Assembly: GCF_030272615.1 (NCBI RefSeq)
Contig: NC_081414.1
Span: 809,823,069-809,887,068, forward strand
DNA: 64,000 nucleotides
Direction: 5' to 3'
DNA from: Cryptomeria japonica
Lineage: Eukaryota > Streptophyta > Pinopsida > Cupressales > Cupressaceae
Shown here: piece by piece, positions 45,787 through 57,238 of the stretch
Numbering within the stretch: position 1 is the stretch's first letter
Layout of the letters: each line of letters begins with the position of its first letter
Made by a program: the position numbers and the translations under genes
Notes under the pieces: generated by a model
The model's input: only the letters and a program-made list of their open reading frames with translations
What the model was told of the DNA's origin: nothing
Database searches by the model: none

Positions 45787-48700
45787 ATGGTGCAAAAACT
45801 GACAATCCCTATGTTTGATGGATCTAACTATGCTTTCTGGAAAGTGAAGATGCAAGGTTACTTGATTTCTCTTATCTATGAAGTATGTAAGTCCGTTACA
45901 CAAATGTAAAATAAACCACAAACTAGGGTGAACACTCCAGATGAGATCAAGACAATGAAATGGATTTTTTTTCTATATTTAGTGCTCTCTATAAGATTGA
46001 ATTAACCAAACTTGTATTTTTGGAATCTGCTTATGTAGTTTGGGATAAATTAGAAAAGAGTTATGAAGGATATGATATTGTTAAACAAGGCAAGTTCCAA
46101 AATGCTAAAACTAAATATGAATGCTAGAAGATGGATGAAGAAGATAATATAACTAGCTACCCATAGAAGCTAGATGATGTTTTAAATAAGATCAAAGGTC
46201 TTGGAGGTAACTTACTAAAGATGAAGTTGTAAAAAAGGTAATAAAATCTCGTACTAAACCATATAGCTCTATGGTTTTAGTAATAGGAGAATTATAAAAT
46301 TAGAATAAGTATAGTAGAGAATACTTGTATGGCTCTTTACTGGCTTTTGAGATGAGAGAATTTGGTACTACTAGCACAAGAACATAAACTGCATTGAAGG
46401 CTACTAAATCAGTGAAATATGGGGAATTTGATAAAGAGAACTTTGATGAGATTAAGGTGAACTTTGTGAGAAGGATGAAGAAAGGATTAAGAAAGTACAA
46501 AGGTAAATTGCCCTTTAAATGTTTCAACTATGGAAAGATAGGTCATTATGCTTCTAGATGTCTTGATAGAATTGCAAATCAAAAGAATAAGGAATTAAAA
46601 GGAAAGTTCAATAAGAAGTCTTATTATGTTCAAGATGTAAATATTTTTGATAATGAATCTAATTATGAAGAAGATAGTGAATGTTTGTTTTTGGTGGTAA
46701 AGGAAGAATCTTGTTCTACTAACCTTAGAAAAATTGTGAAGGAAAAAGTTCTAAAAGATGCTACTGAAATAAAAGGTACTGTTGTAACTGCTTTTCATGA
46801 AAGAATAGATAAATATGGATGGATTATTGATAGTAGATGTTCAAATCATATGACTGGTGACAAGAGTAATTTTTTAAATCTTGAAAAATTTGATGGAGGA
46901 GTTGTTGGATTTGGAGATGATCAAACAACTAGGATATTTGGAATTTGTTTAATCAATTTTGATAGCATGCATAATAATGGAAATGTTTTCTATGTTAAAC
47001 GCTTAAATCATAACCTTTTGAGTATTGGTCAAATGTGTTGAAATGGATATAATATTATTTTTCTAGATGACGAGTGTGAGATCAACAAAAGGTTCAAAAT
47101 TGTGATTATAGCTGGAAAGAGGACAAATGGAAATGTATATCAGTTGGGGACTGTTGGCGGATACTACCCGATGGCGCAAATTAATGAGAGTTGGTTATGG
47201 AATCGAAGGATGTGTCACATTAATTTTGATAATCTAGTGAGGATTAGTTCAATTGAAGTTATGAGAGATTTTCCAAAGATTACAAAGCACACTAATGCTA
47301 TTTGCAAAGAATGTCAAATTGGAAAACAAATAAGGAGTACTTTCAAAGTTAAGGAATGATCTTGTACTGGACTATTGGAATTAGTGCACACTGATATTTA
47401 TGGTCTGACAAGAACAAGAATTCAACAAGGTCATGGGTATAAGAGAAAAAATTGAAGCTCTAGAAAAATTTAAGAAATTCAAGGTCATGGTTGAAAATGA
47501 GATAGATAGGACAATCAAATGCTCAAGGTTTGATAGAGGTGGAGGGTTTACTTATGATGAATTCAACTTTTTTTTTATAGTAGAATGGTGTAGTTGAAAG
47601 GATGAATAAAACAATTCAAGAGGCTGCTAGAACAATGATGATCCAAGCAAGTATGCCAAAAATATACTAGAAGGAAGCAATACACACTACAATACACACA
47701 CTTAACATAGTGTAGAATATAAGAAATCATGGTAATGCATCTTATGCACTTTGGTACAGAAGGACTCCGTATGTGAAATATTTTAGAGTATTTGGAAGTA
47801 AATGCTATATCAGAAGAGATGAAGAAAAATTGGGAAAGTTTGACACAAGAGCTAATAAAGGCATATTCCTTGGCTGCTCTAGTAAAATAAAATCTTATAG
47901 ATGTTATAACAAAAGACTAAGAAGAATTATTGAAAGAACAAATGTGAAAAATGATGAAGACACTTTGATGAATACAGTTGTAGAGATGAAATATGAATTT
48001 GATGAGTCTAGCGGTAAACTAGAAGAAGAAAAGGCTAAGGAATAGAAGTATAGGATGATAAGGAATATTCTCTAGAAATTGCTCCTAAGACTCCAAAGTG
48101 TGTGTTAAAAAATCATTCAGAAACACAGATTATTGAAGACAAGTAAAACGGTGTTTTCAGAAGAAGTAAAGCTACTAAAGAATAGGCAAACTTATGATTA
48201 ATTTTAGAGACAACCGATAATAGTAAAGGATGATTGCATCGATCAGTATTGGATGAAAGCTATGAAAGAAGAATTTGAACAAATTGAGAATAATCAAACT
48301 TGGGAATTTGTCCCAAGACTAGATGACAAAAATGTGATAGGAACTAAATGGAAATTTCAGAACAAAGTGGATGAAGATGGACACAGTGTGAAATAAGGCA
48401 AGACTTGTATGTAAAGGCTATTTATAGGTAGAAGGTATATATTTGAAGGAAACTTATGCTCCTATAGTAAGAATGAAAGCTATTAGAATATTTCTAGGTT
48501 TTGGAGAACACAAGGATTTTCAGGTCTATCAGATGGATGTAAAGTCTATATTTCTGAATTGGGAACTAAAAGAGGAAGTGCATATAGAACAACTAGAAGG
48601 ATACAATCTCTTAGATACTGTAGATATGGTTTAGAAAATGAAGAAGGTACTATATAGATTGAAGAAAGCTCCCAGAGCTTGGTATGCAAGATTTGATAGG

Positions 48701-49277
48701 TATTCTCTAAAGCAAGGTTTTCAAAAAGGTACTATTGATAGTGATCTCTATTTTAAGGTTGAAGAAAATGATATCTTGATTATAGATGTTTATGTGGATG
48801 AAATAATCTTTGGAGGAAATAATGTTATGTGTAAGAAAATTTTTTATGGATGCAAGAAGAATTTGAAATGTTTATGATTGGGGAGATGAATTTTTTTCTT
48901 GGTTTACAAGTTAGTTAAAAGGATGATGGTATATTTATTTTGTAATCTAAGTATGTTAAAGAAACGTTGAAGAAGTTTGGAATGTAAAATGCTAAACTTA
49001 TATGTACTCCTATGGCTACTATTTGTAATTTGAGCAAAGATGTTGAATAACTGAAGAGTGATTAGAGAATATATAGATCAACGATAGGAGGATTATTGTA
49101 CTTGCAGGCTACTGGATTGGATATCATGAATGCCATTTGTCTTATGGCTAGATTCTAACAAGATCGCAAAGAGACATATGTTTTTTGAAAGAATTTTTAG
49201 ATACTTAAGGGGAATAGAAGACTATGGTCTATGGTATCCTAGAGGATCTAATTTCACTGTTATTGCCTATATTGAGG
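45787..49277 (+). pseudogene. Copia element F gag-pol, decayed and truncated
   Basis: In order on the plus strand: copia gag starting MVQKLTIPMFDGSNYAFWK (45787); zinc knuckle CFNYGKIGHYASRC (about 46518-46560); protease WIIDSRCSNHM (about 46820), where DSG has become DSR; pre-integrase LWNRRMCH…CKECQIGKQ (47190-47330); integrase reduced to HTDIYG (about 47390), then, after a deletion, GVVERMNKTIQEAARTMM (47588-47641) and a C-terminal part with VFGSKCYIRR; reverse transcriptase from WEFVPR to YVDE (48300-48810), where the usual YVDD is YVDE; and RNase H start to AYIE at 49277. Many stops. Coding similarity ends abruptly there, so RNase H and the 3' LTR are missing. Confidence 0.85.
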
Positions 49278-50115
49278 GTATGTGCAAGATCATGGTGTGC
49301 CAAAATAGGCCCTTAAGTGGCAATGAAATTTCAGAAAATCAGAGTTATGCAACCTGACATGAAAATTTGAATAAGTTGTGAACATTATTTTTAAAATATG
49401 TAAGAAGAGAATATATAGAAAATTGAATTTAGTTTCTAAGCTACTAGTTGTTTTTTGGAAAAAAAAATTCCTATTTGATAAAAATTTCAAATTTCAATGC
49501 AGTGGTACTAAAATTTCAGGAAAAAAATAAGTAGACGTATGTCTGACCACCCTAATCACAATAAAATCTTAATATTTTTTATAATATTTATAGTATAAGT
49601 ATTAGACTCATGTCCGGATGTGACACATATTTTTTAAATTTTTTTTATAAATTAAATAATTATTTATGAATTTTTTACTACAACTTTTAATAAATTCAGA
49701 AACTCCTACATTTGACCACCATAACTTGGTCAAAACATTATGATTTTTTTATTCCCTATAGTAAACGAAGCATAGGATGTGACGCATGTTTCAGTTTCAA
49801 AAAATGTTATACCATTTGAAAGTTATGAGTGTTTTTCAATCAATATATCAATCAGGACTATTGTCAGAATTCAATTAGAAAATAAATAATAATTATTTAT
49901 TAAAGTCAAAATAAGACAAGCCTTATATTTTTGGAAAGCGGGGAACGTCCTTAAAAAACCCTTTTCGTTTTATCAATTTTGGTTACAAAAAAAGTCGTCA
50001 GCCACCAGTGTAAAGTCTAGAAAATCAAGGCATATTGAAAAACACGTTCTTTCAGTTGACTTTCCAGGCTTGTCACTTCCAAGCCAAATACCAAAGCATT
50101 CCCGAGCCGAAATTT
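49278..50115. other. AT-rich sequence between element F and the foldback
   Basis: It begins exactly where F breaks off. No ORF was recognised. It may be the left flank of the DNA transposon that contains gene G, but no terminal inverted repeat partner was found to the right of gene G. Confidence 0.4.
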
Positions 50116-50310
50116 GAAATTTGAAAATTTGACTACAAAAATCAGATATCGGATAAAATTGGATATCGAATTTTATCCGATATCCAATTTTAGCACAAAA
50201 ATTTGTGGTTCCCAAACAATTTCCCATTGCCGCCATTTATTTGGTAAACTGCCACATGGCAAAAATCTGATATCCTATTAAATCAGATATCGAATTTTAT
50301 TAGTCATAAT

Positions 50311-50324
50311 TTAGAGAGAGGGAG

Positions 50325-50378
<54 letters not shown>

Positions 50379-50435
50379 GAGGAGAGGGAGGGAGAGAGAG
50401 ACATAGAGAGAGAGAGAGAAGGAGAGAGAGAGAGA
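50311..50435 (+). repeat. GA microsatellite
   Basis: Nearly pure GAGA run with occasional GGA, the inverted counterpart of the TC tract at 51235-51720. Confidence 0.9.
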
Positions 50436-50439
50436 GACA

Positions 50440-51235
50440 ATATGACCCCTAACGACACAATTTGGTGTCTTAAGGGGTCATATGGTGTCTTGGGACACCA
50501 TAGGACCCCTTGAGACACCAAAGCATGTCGTTAGGGATCATATGGTGTCTTGAGGGGTCATATGGTGTCCCATGAACCCTTATGACCTCTTAGGACACCA
50601 TATGACCCCTAATGACACCATATTGGGTTGCTTTGGGTCATATTGTAGGGAAAAGGGGTCATATTGTTTTGTAAGGTGTCCTATGGTGTCCCAAGAAACC
50701 ATATGACCCCTATGGACACCGTATGACCCCTAACGGTACCATACTACCTCTTAAGACACCAAATCATATCGTTAGGGGTCATATTGTGTCTTACAGGGTC
50801 GTAGGACATAATATGATCCCTAACGACATGATTTAGTGTCTTAAGGGGTCGTATGGTGTCGTTAGGGGTAGTATGGTGTCCATAAGGGTCATATCCAGTG
50901 TCCCATGAACCCTTATGACCTATTAGGACACCATATGACCCCTAATGACACCATATTGGGTCTCTTTGCGTCATATTGTAGGGAAAAGGGGTCATATTGT
51001 GTCCTAAGGGGTCCTATGGTGTCCCAAGACACCATATGACGCCTATGGACACCGTATGACCCCTAACGACACCATAGAACCCGTTAAGACACCAAATCAT
51101 GTCATTCAGGGTCATATTGTGTCTTACGAGGTCGTAGGACACAATATGACCCCTAACGACATGATTTAGTGTTTTAAGGGGTCCTCTAGTGTCGTTAGGG
51201 GTCGTATGGTGTCCATAGGGGTCATAAGGGGTCCT
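50440..51235. repeat. CATATG-centred minisatellite
   Basis: About two copies of a 342-bp unit (for example TGTCCCATGAACCCTTATGA at about 50567 and 50909), each built of many 14-16 bp direct and inverted copies of GGGGTCATATGGTGTC. Confidence 0.8.
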
Positions 51236-51506
51236 CTCTCCCTCTCCTCCTCTCTCTGTCTCTCTATCTCTCTCACTTCCTTCCTTCTCTCTCTGTCTCT
51301 CTGTCTCTCTATCCCTCTCCACCTCTCTCTCTCTCTCCTTCCTTCTCTCTCTCTCTGTCCCTCCGTCCCTCCCTCTCCCTCTCCCTCTCTCTCTCACTCT
51401 CTCCTTCCTTTTCTCTCTCTGTCCCTCTCTCTCCCACTCTCTCCTTCCCTCTCACTCTCTCTCTCTCTCTCCTCCTCTCCTCCTCTCTCTCTCTCACTCA
51501 CTCACT

Positions 51507-51540
<34 letters not shown>

Positions 51541-51720
51541 ACTCTCTCCCTCTCTCCCTCTCCTCTCTGTCTCTCTCTCACTCTCTCCTTCCTTCTCTCT
51601 CTCTCTCTCCCTCTCCACCTCTCTCTCTCTCTCTCCCTCTCCTTTTCTATCTCTCTCTCTCTCTCTCCCTTTCCTCCTCTCTCCCTCTCTCTCCCTCTCT
51701 CCCTCTCCTCTCTCTCTCTA
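51235..51720 (+). repeat. TC microsatellite
   Basis: About 485 bp of CTCT with interspersed CCTT and CTGT. The long Ser/Leu frame across it is a by-product. Confidence 0.9.
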
Positions 51721-52071
51721 AAATATGACTAATAAAATCCGATATCCGATTTAATCGGATATCGGATTTCTGCAATACGACAGATTACTAAATAAATGGC
51801 GGCAACTAGAATTTTTTTGGGGACCACAAATTTTTGTATTAAAATTGGATATTGGATAAAATCTGATATTTGATTTTATCAGATATCCAATTTTTGTACC
51901 AAAAAACTGAGAAAAAATGCTTTGTGGGCCATTCTGTAGATTCCAACGGCCCACAATCTGCATATTCTATTTTATGTCAAGGATCACAGGTTTTCAGATA
52001 GCTAGAGACAAATTTGTGCTTTTGGGAGATTCTTAAAGTGAAAACTTACATTGTGAATCACGAAGGAGCAT

Positions 52072-55000
52072 GTGTGGAGGGAAATGGGGAGTAGTAGTCG
52101 TCGGAAGTCTAAACGCAAAAGAAAAATTTCAAATGACGAAATTGAAGTGTATAGAGAAAGAGATAGAGAATGTCATAGGAGGAGAAGACAAGGTATGTTA
52201 AATATTGCTAATGTTACTTCAATTGAAGAGGAAATTGAATTTGAAAATGTGCCACAAGTTATTGAAAATTTTGAAAATGTTGAAAGTGATAATGAAAATG
52301 CTCAACATGTGTGTGAGATTTTGCCAAGATCAAGAGGCAATGGAAAGCACAAATAAGAGAGACAAAATAGATTATAGGAATAAACTCTATTCTATCAAGA
52401 GAAAATACTGATCAAATGGATTATCAATCGATACATACAATGAATATGAGCCTGCTTATATAGGCAAGGCTATATGGATATGTGAGCAGACAAACATGAC
52501 ATGTGGCTCAATAAGAAACAAGGGTAGGTAGGAAATAGGTGTGGGTAGGTGGGAGAAACAATATAATATTCCACATGAGGTGGATCACCCACTGAATGTG
52601 GAGTGTAACAACAAGATCACACCATAAAAGGTGGAAATTCTCCTACACACACTATCCCAATGTGGCACAAACACCCAAGTGTCTCATACCCAAACTACTA
52701 TGAAATGCATTTCCTAAGTAAACTTAAGTAAGGTGTAATAATATCCATGATGAATAATTATTTACACCAACAATGTGGAAAATTTTGACATAGGAGGTGA
52801 AAAAGTGGAAAACTTTAACGTTGAAGGTGGAATTGCTCAACCAAGTGAACCATATGTAACACCTAATTACTTTAGAAATGAAGACCCTCTCATGGATGAT
52901 AGACAAATTCCAAATCCAAGACCTTCAAGAATCCCAAAATGGTTATTTGAAATCAATGAGAACATTATTGCGAATTTTGAAGGCAAAAGGTCAACAAGAA
53001 CCGTTTGGTTTTGGGCTACACAACTATTCAACCAAAATTTTAGCAATAAGACATTGACTGAGCAATGCCAACTCTTTGTTCTATTGCTAAAGATGATAAA
53101 GATGAGACCATTGCTAAACAAATTGAAGATTCGTATGAACAAGAATATGGAGAGAAATTCTATTATTGCAAAAAATCTATTTGACACTCTCAATTCTATT
53201 GGAAAGAATACCAAAGAAAGAGATAAGAGAGCCACTCGAAGAGTGATTACAACCTCCTTAGTAAGCCATCAATTGAGGAAGGCTCGTCAAATGAGACAAA
53301 CTTGTGTTGATTTTAACATAAACCGTAAAACTTTGGATAGAGCACTCACATGAAGACAAAGACTTGACGATCCACTTCAACAAGATACATGGGCATTTGG
53401 TGGGAGGCTTCCATGTGTTGATAGAAAGTTGACTGACAATGTGAAGGAAGAGATTCAACAATTTTGGCACTATAATTCTAGAGTGTCACCCAATGTAAAG
53501 GATGTTTTGAAATTAATAATCGACAACCGAGACCGCACACCGCATCCCAAACATTTCTTGGAATCAAGCCAAACAATGTTGTACAAATTTTTTTGTGAAT
53601 TACATCCAACTTTGCAAAAATCACAAAGGGCCTTTGAATCTTTGAAACCATTTTATTGTGTTCCTCTTAAGATTCTCAATACCTATTGTTGCAAGTACCA
53701 TGTGGAGTTTTCAATGTACCATGAACTTTTACGTCATATTCGTTCTATGATGCATACTAATGAGATGTTGCAGGAGTGTGGTGCAATGCTATTTCTGAGA
53801 TCATCAAGAGACTTGCAAGATCTATTTTTATGCCATAGAGATGATGGCTGCTATTTCTATAGAAATGATTGTTTGAATGAGAAGTTCTTAGAATGCGGTG
53901 GGTTGTCAAAGTTTGTTTCATGTTTTCATGAGGGCAATGAACACGAGTTTGGAAATAATTATGTTGAGAAAAAAAGATACGAGATAGTGAAATATACTTT
54001 GAAGAGTGGAGGTGAAGGTTCTAGATGCGAATTAGTCTCAAGAGAAGTGAGTATTGCTAATTTTATTTTGGATTTTAAGGAAAATCTTTTCTACAAGTAT
54101 GCAAGGCACACCCATAGGTCTCAGTGGTTGGATCAACAGTTCAGGATGTGTAAGAACTCTTTCCTGATTGGCACTATTGTATCGGTGGTTGATTTTGCAG
54201 AGAACTATACATTGCAACCACAAAATGAGGTACAGTCTCAGTACTACAATTCAGTCCAGATTGCTATTTTTATTCACATTACATATAGACATGCTCCTGA
54301 TAGTACAGAAGAGGACAAGAAGATAATAAGGGAGTATCATTTTTATATGAGTGATGATAGATCACACTCCTTCGAGTATGTGCAACATTCTTTCGAGAAT
54401 TTTTTTGAGTTCTTGCATGAGAAAGATATTGCAATTGACTGACATATAATATGGTCAGATAACTGTATGGGTCAATTCAAGAATGCCCGTATGTTTTATT
54501 GGTTGATTAGAATGCATGTGGAGAGGTTTATACCTCATATTTGGTGTTTTTTTGAGGTGGGGCATGGGAAGGGAGAGCATGATGGAGCAGGTGCATGTTT
54601 GAAGAGATCTCTAGTTAAGGAGCAATTGAGGATTTCAAGTGCAAATTTCTTTCATGCACGTTCTATTGTTGATTGGTGTAGTTCAACATTGTCACGTGGA
54701 GGTACTCTTGATTCAGTAGTGAGAAAATTCTTTTGGTTGGTTGAGGAGGGAATAGTGGGAGGTAGATTGGATTGTCAAACAATTAAATATTCTTCAAAGA
54801 TGCATTCATTTCTCAGCTTAGATGCAAGTACATGGACCATTTGGACACGAGCATTGGCTTGTTTTTGTCAGAGTTATGTTCGGTGTGATTGGGATCAGTA
54901 TGAGTCAAGTGAGTGGGTTGATACATGGGTTCCCCACTATCTAACTCCTTTATCTCAAACAATATCCTTGTCAAATGATGACATGGAAAGTTCACTTGAG

Positions 55001-55420
55001 TATGATCATCTATTAGATCTTGTACAGCCAGGACATGTTTTTGTAGTTGTTACACCACAAGGGAATGAAGAGAGATGATAATATTGGTTGGCACGATGTG
55101 TATAGGGAAAAAAAAAGCTAACACAACCAGTGACAAATGATGATGGGTTCACATATCCTACAGGTTCAGTTGTTGCTTTGGGAACTTGGTTGCAAACATA
55201 CACGATTAGAAAGAATGGCATACCTGCATTTGAAGACTATGAGAGACACAAAACCATTATAATGTATTCACACCTTATTATAGCTACAAATGTCAAGTTG
55301 TTGAAGCATCAAGCAAAACCAAAGACCAAAGAGCTATGAACAGTGACTATTGCTGATTATGAAGCAATACTGGATACTCTTAAACAAAGAGATGACCCTT
55401 CAGGCACACTTGAGCAATAG
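52072..55420 (+). pseudogene. DDE-type transposase-like gene G, split by a solo LTR
   Basis: Removing the solo LTR and one duplication copy (466 bp) leaves a single frame of 961 codons including the terminal stop, with stops inside at 53351, 54440, 55076, 55079, 55109 and 55337; the first two are TGA and could come from CGA. The N-terminus is a basic Arg/Lys stretch (MGSSSRRKSKRKRK, from 52084). A Cys-rich zinc-like segment is at about 53770-53930. The catalytic-looking core has DFAENY (about 54190), a later SDNCMGQFKN (about 54457) and FFEVGHGKGEHDGAGACLKR (about 54550-54610). The C-terminal part has YWLARCV and GFTYPTGSVVALG (55080-55200). This spacing of Asp residues fits an RNase-H-fold transposase. 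I recall similar uncharacterised proteins from animals and lower plants; the superfamily is not assigned. Confidence 0.7.
52307..52777 (-). mobile_element. Solo LTR of the element E family inside gene G
   Basis: 52312-52772 (461 bp) is an inverted, diverged copy of LTR E, with GATTTTGCCAAGATCAAGAG near one end and ATTATTTACACCAACA at the other. It is flanked by the perfect duplication ATGTG at 52307-52311 and 52773-52777. No internal sequence remains, as expected after recombination between two LTRs. It is clearly more diverged from the E LTRs than they are from each other. Confidence 0.93.
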
Positions 55421-57235
55421 GTCTTTAATGGTGCCTTATTTTTTTATCATGTATTTCATTTCAAACAATGATCATTAAACCTTAATGTTCAAGTTTGTTA
55501 CATGTATATTAAGGATGTGTTCAAAATGCAGGTCTATTGATGAACGTTTTTTTTTGGCAACACGGTTTTTGCATGCACATAGCGAGTACACTCGATATAA
55601 TTGGAAGGGACATATTTTTGCAACATGACTTATTATCATGCATTTGATGAGCCTTACGGTTTTTGTTATTAGACAACACTATTTGATAATTTTTTATGAT
55701 ATAGTTATCGCATAACCTTTATGCTCATGAAGGTCTTTTTTGATGATATACAACAGTATCACATTATGATTTTTGTGTCAACATAGTGGGTTCTATTGAT
55801 ATAATTTGAAGGGATGTATATTTATGGTATATAATCCCACCTTTTCATTTATTATCATGCATTTTAGTTGAAGTGATTATCATAAATCCTTTATGTTCAT
55901 CCATGCATTTTATGTGTATACTAACAATTCTTAAAAATACAGGTTCATGCTAGATCATTCATCATTGACAAGACCCTCTCTTGGTGATGGTACATATTCC
56001 TTTGTGCATCAATGAGATTAAATTGTGGGTCTTGTTGTGTTTATTATCATGAAGATGATTCAAATGCATGTGGCTAGGACACATCTGCAGTGGATCAAAT
56101 TGTCATGATAGATGATCTATTGAATCAAACATTTGACATTGATAGTTAGGTAAATAGGTTAATGTTGGGCCTTTAACATCAACACCTACTAGCCAAGGTG
56201 GTCATCAAACTTTCACTCAGGTAATCTTGTCTATTTTTATTCATTAATGGTTTATAAAATAAAGTCAGTTAGATTTTGGCAATTGAATAACATTGTTTCA
56301 TTTTTAGACGCTAACATCAGATGCACCTAATATTCTCTCCACAATGGAGCATGGTGTTCTCTAGCAGTAGCATCTTTGATGCTTTTGATAGTAGTATGAG
56401 TCAGATTAGTAAATTTCTAATTTGATGCTTCCCACAGGGCTTTGCAACTTCAGAATGTGAGTGTGCCCCTGTTACAAATGAATTGTACTTTAATCGACAT
56501 AGATGGTCTATGATGGCTTTTTTGTAAGACTATATGGTTTTATTACATATATTGTACTTTAATCGACATATAACAATATCCAAGTGGTGGTTGGCATGAG
56601 CTTGAATATGGTAAGTTGTATGCATCTTGAAGTTGAATATGATATGTTGTATACATCTTGAAGTTGAAATTTGATTAGACTTTGTAAGTATTTGATGAAT
56701 CATAAATGCCATTTCATTATTAATCTTGGGAGTGTGAGGTGTAGGAATAAATATCAATTACTTTGAAAGTCGTGGATGGTTGTCCTGATATGATAACCAC
56801 CAAAAGGTTGTGCCTTATGAAGAAAAGCTGAACAGATAATAACTAATTGAGAATATCAATTCAAATCCATAATATAGAGGATGCTAATAACAAATCTTTG
56901 TATATTTATTTTTTCTAATAATGAAATAGGTACAACTGTATTAAGATAAAATGAAGCTTTTCTCTCATATGAAGATGTCACATTGGCGAATTGGTCTTTA
57001 TTATAATACACAAGACAAAAGTAAAATCAAAATGCTCTTGTCAAATCCTTCCAGATTCTATGTTAACTTGTGACTCATTAGTGTATGCTGGGAGAAGGAA
57101 GAGTGTGTGGCATCAAGGTACAGTTTTGGACTTGAACCATATTGCATAAATCTCAAGGATTCAACTTGATTATCATTAAAGGTTTCTAATTGTTTACAAA
57201 ATATCCATTCATATCCCTTCATGGATGTCACATGC
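55421..57235. other. Gene-poor flank right of gene G
   Basis: AT-rich, with some intron-like AAATGCAG|G and AATACAG|G junctions (about 55530 and 55940) and a 23-bp direct repeat TTGTACTTTAATCGACATA at about 56480 and 56550. No convincing exon or terminal inverted repeat was found. Confidence 0.45.
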
Positions 57236-57238
57236 ATA

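Larger units (their letters stand above)
50116..51915. repeat. Large inverted-repeat (foldback) structure
   Basis: Left arm about 50135-50310 and right arm about 51720-51900 are inverted copies of each other, sharing GACTAATAAAAT(T/C)CGATATC, the TAAATAAATGGCGGCAA block and the CACAAATTTTTGT block. Inside the arms are a GA microsatellite on the left (50311-50435) and a TC microsatellite on the right (51235-51720), again inverted. The centre (50440-51235) is two units of about 342 bp crowded with GGGGTCATATGGTGTC and its reverse complement. The arms themselves contain smaller GATATCGGAT-type palindromes. Confidence 0.8.

Noticed and set aside
51206-51721. 171-codon Ser/Leu frame and opposing Arg/Glu frames
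   Set aside because: They are translations of the TC/GA microsatellite.
49278-57235. A complete DNA transposon with terminal inverted repeats around gene G
   Set aside because: I searched both flanks by eye and found no matching ends, so boundaries are not claimed.
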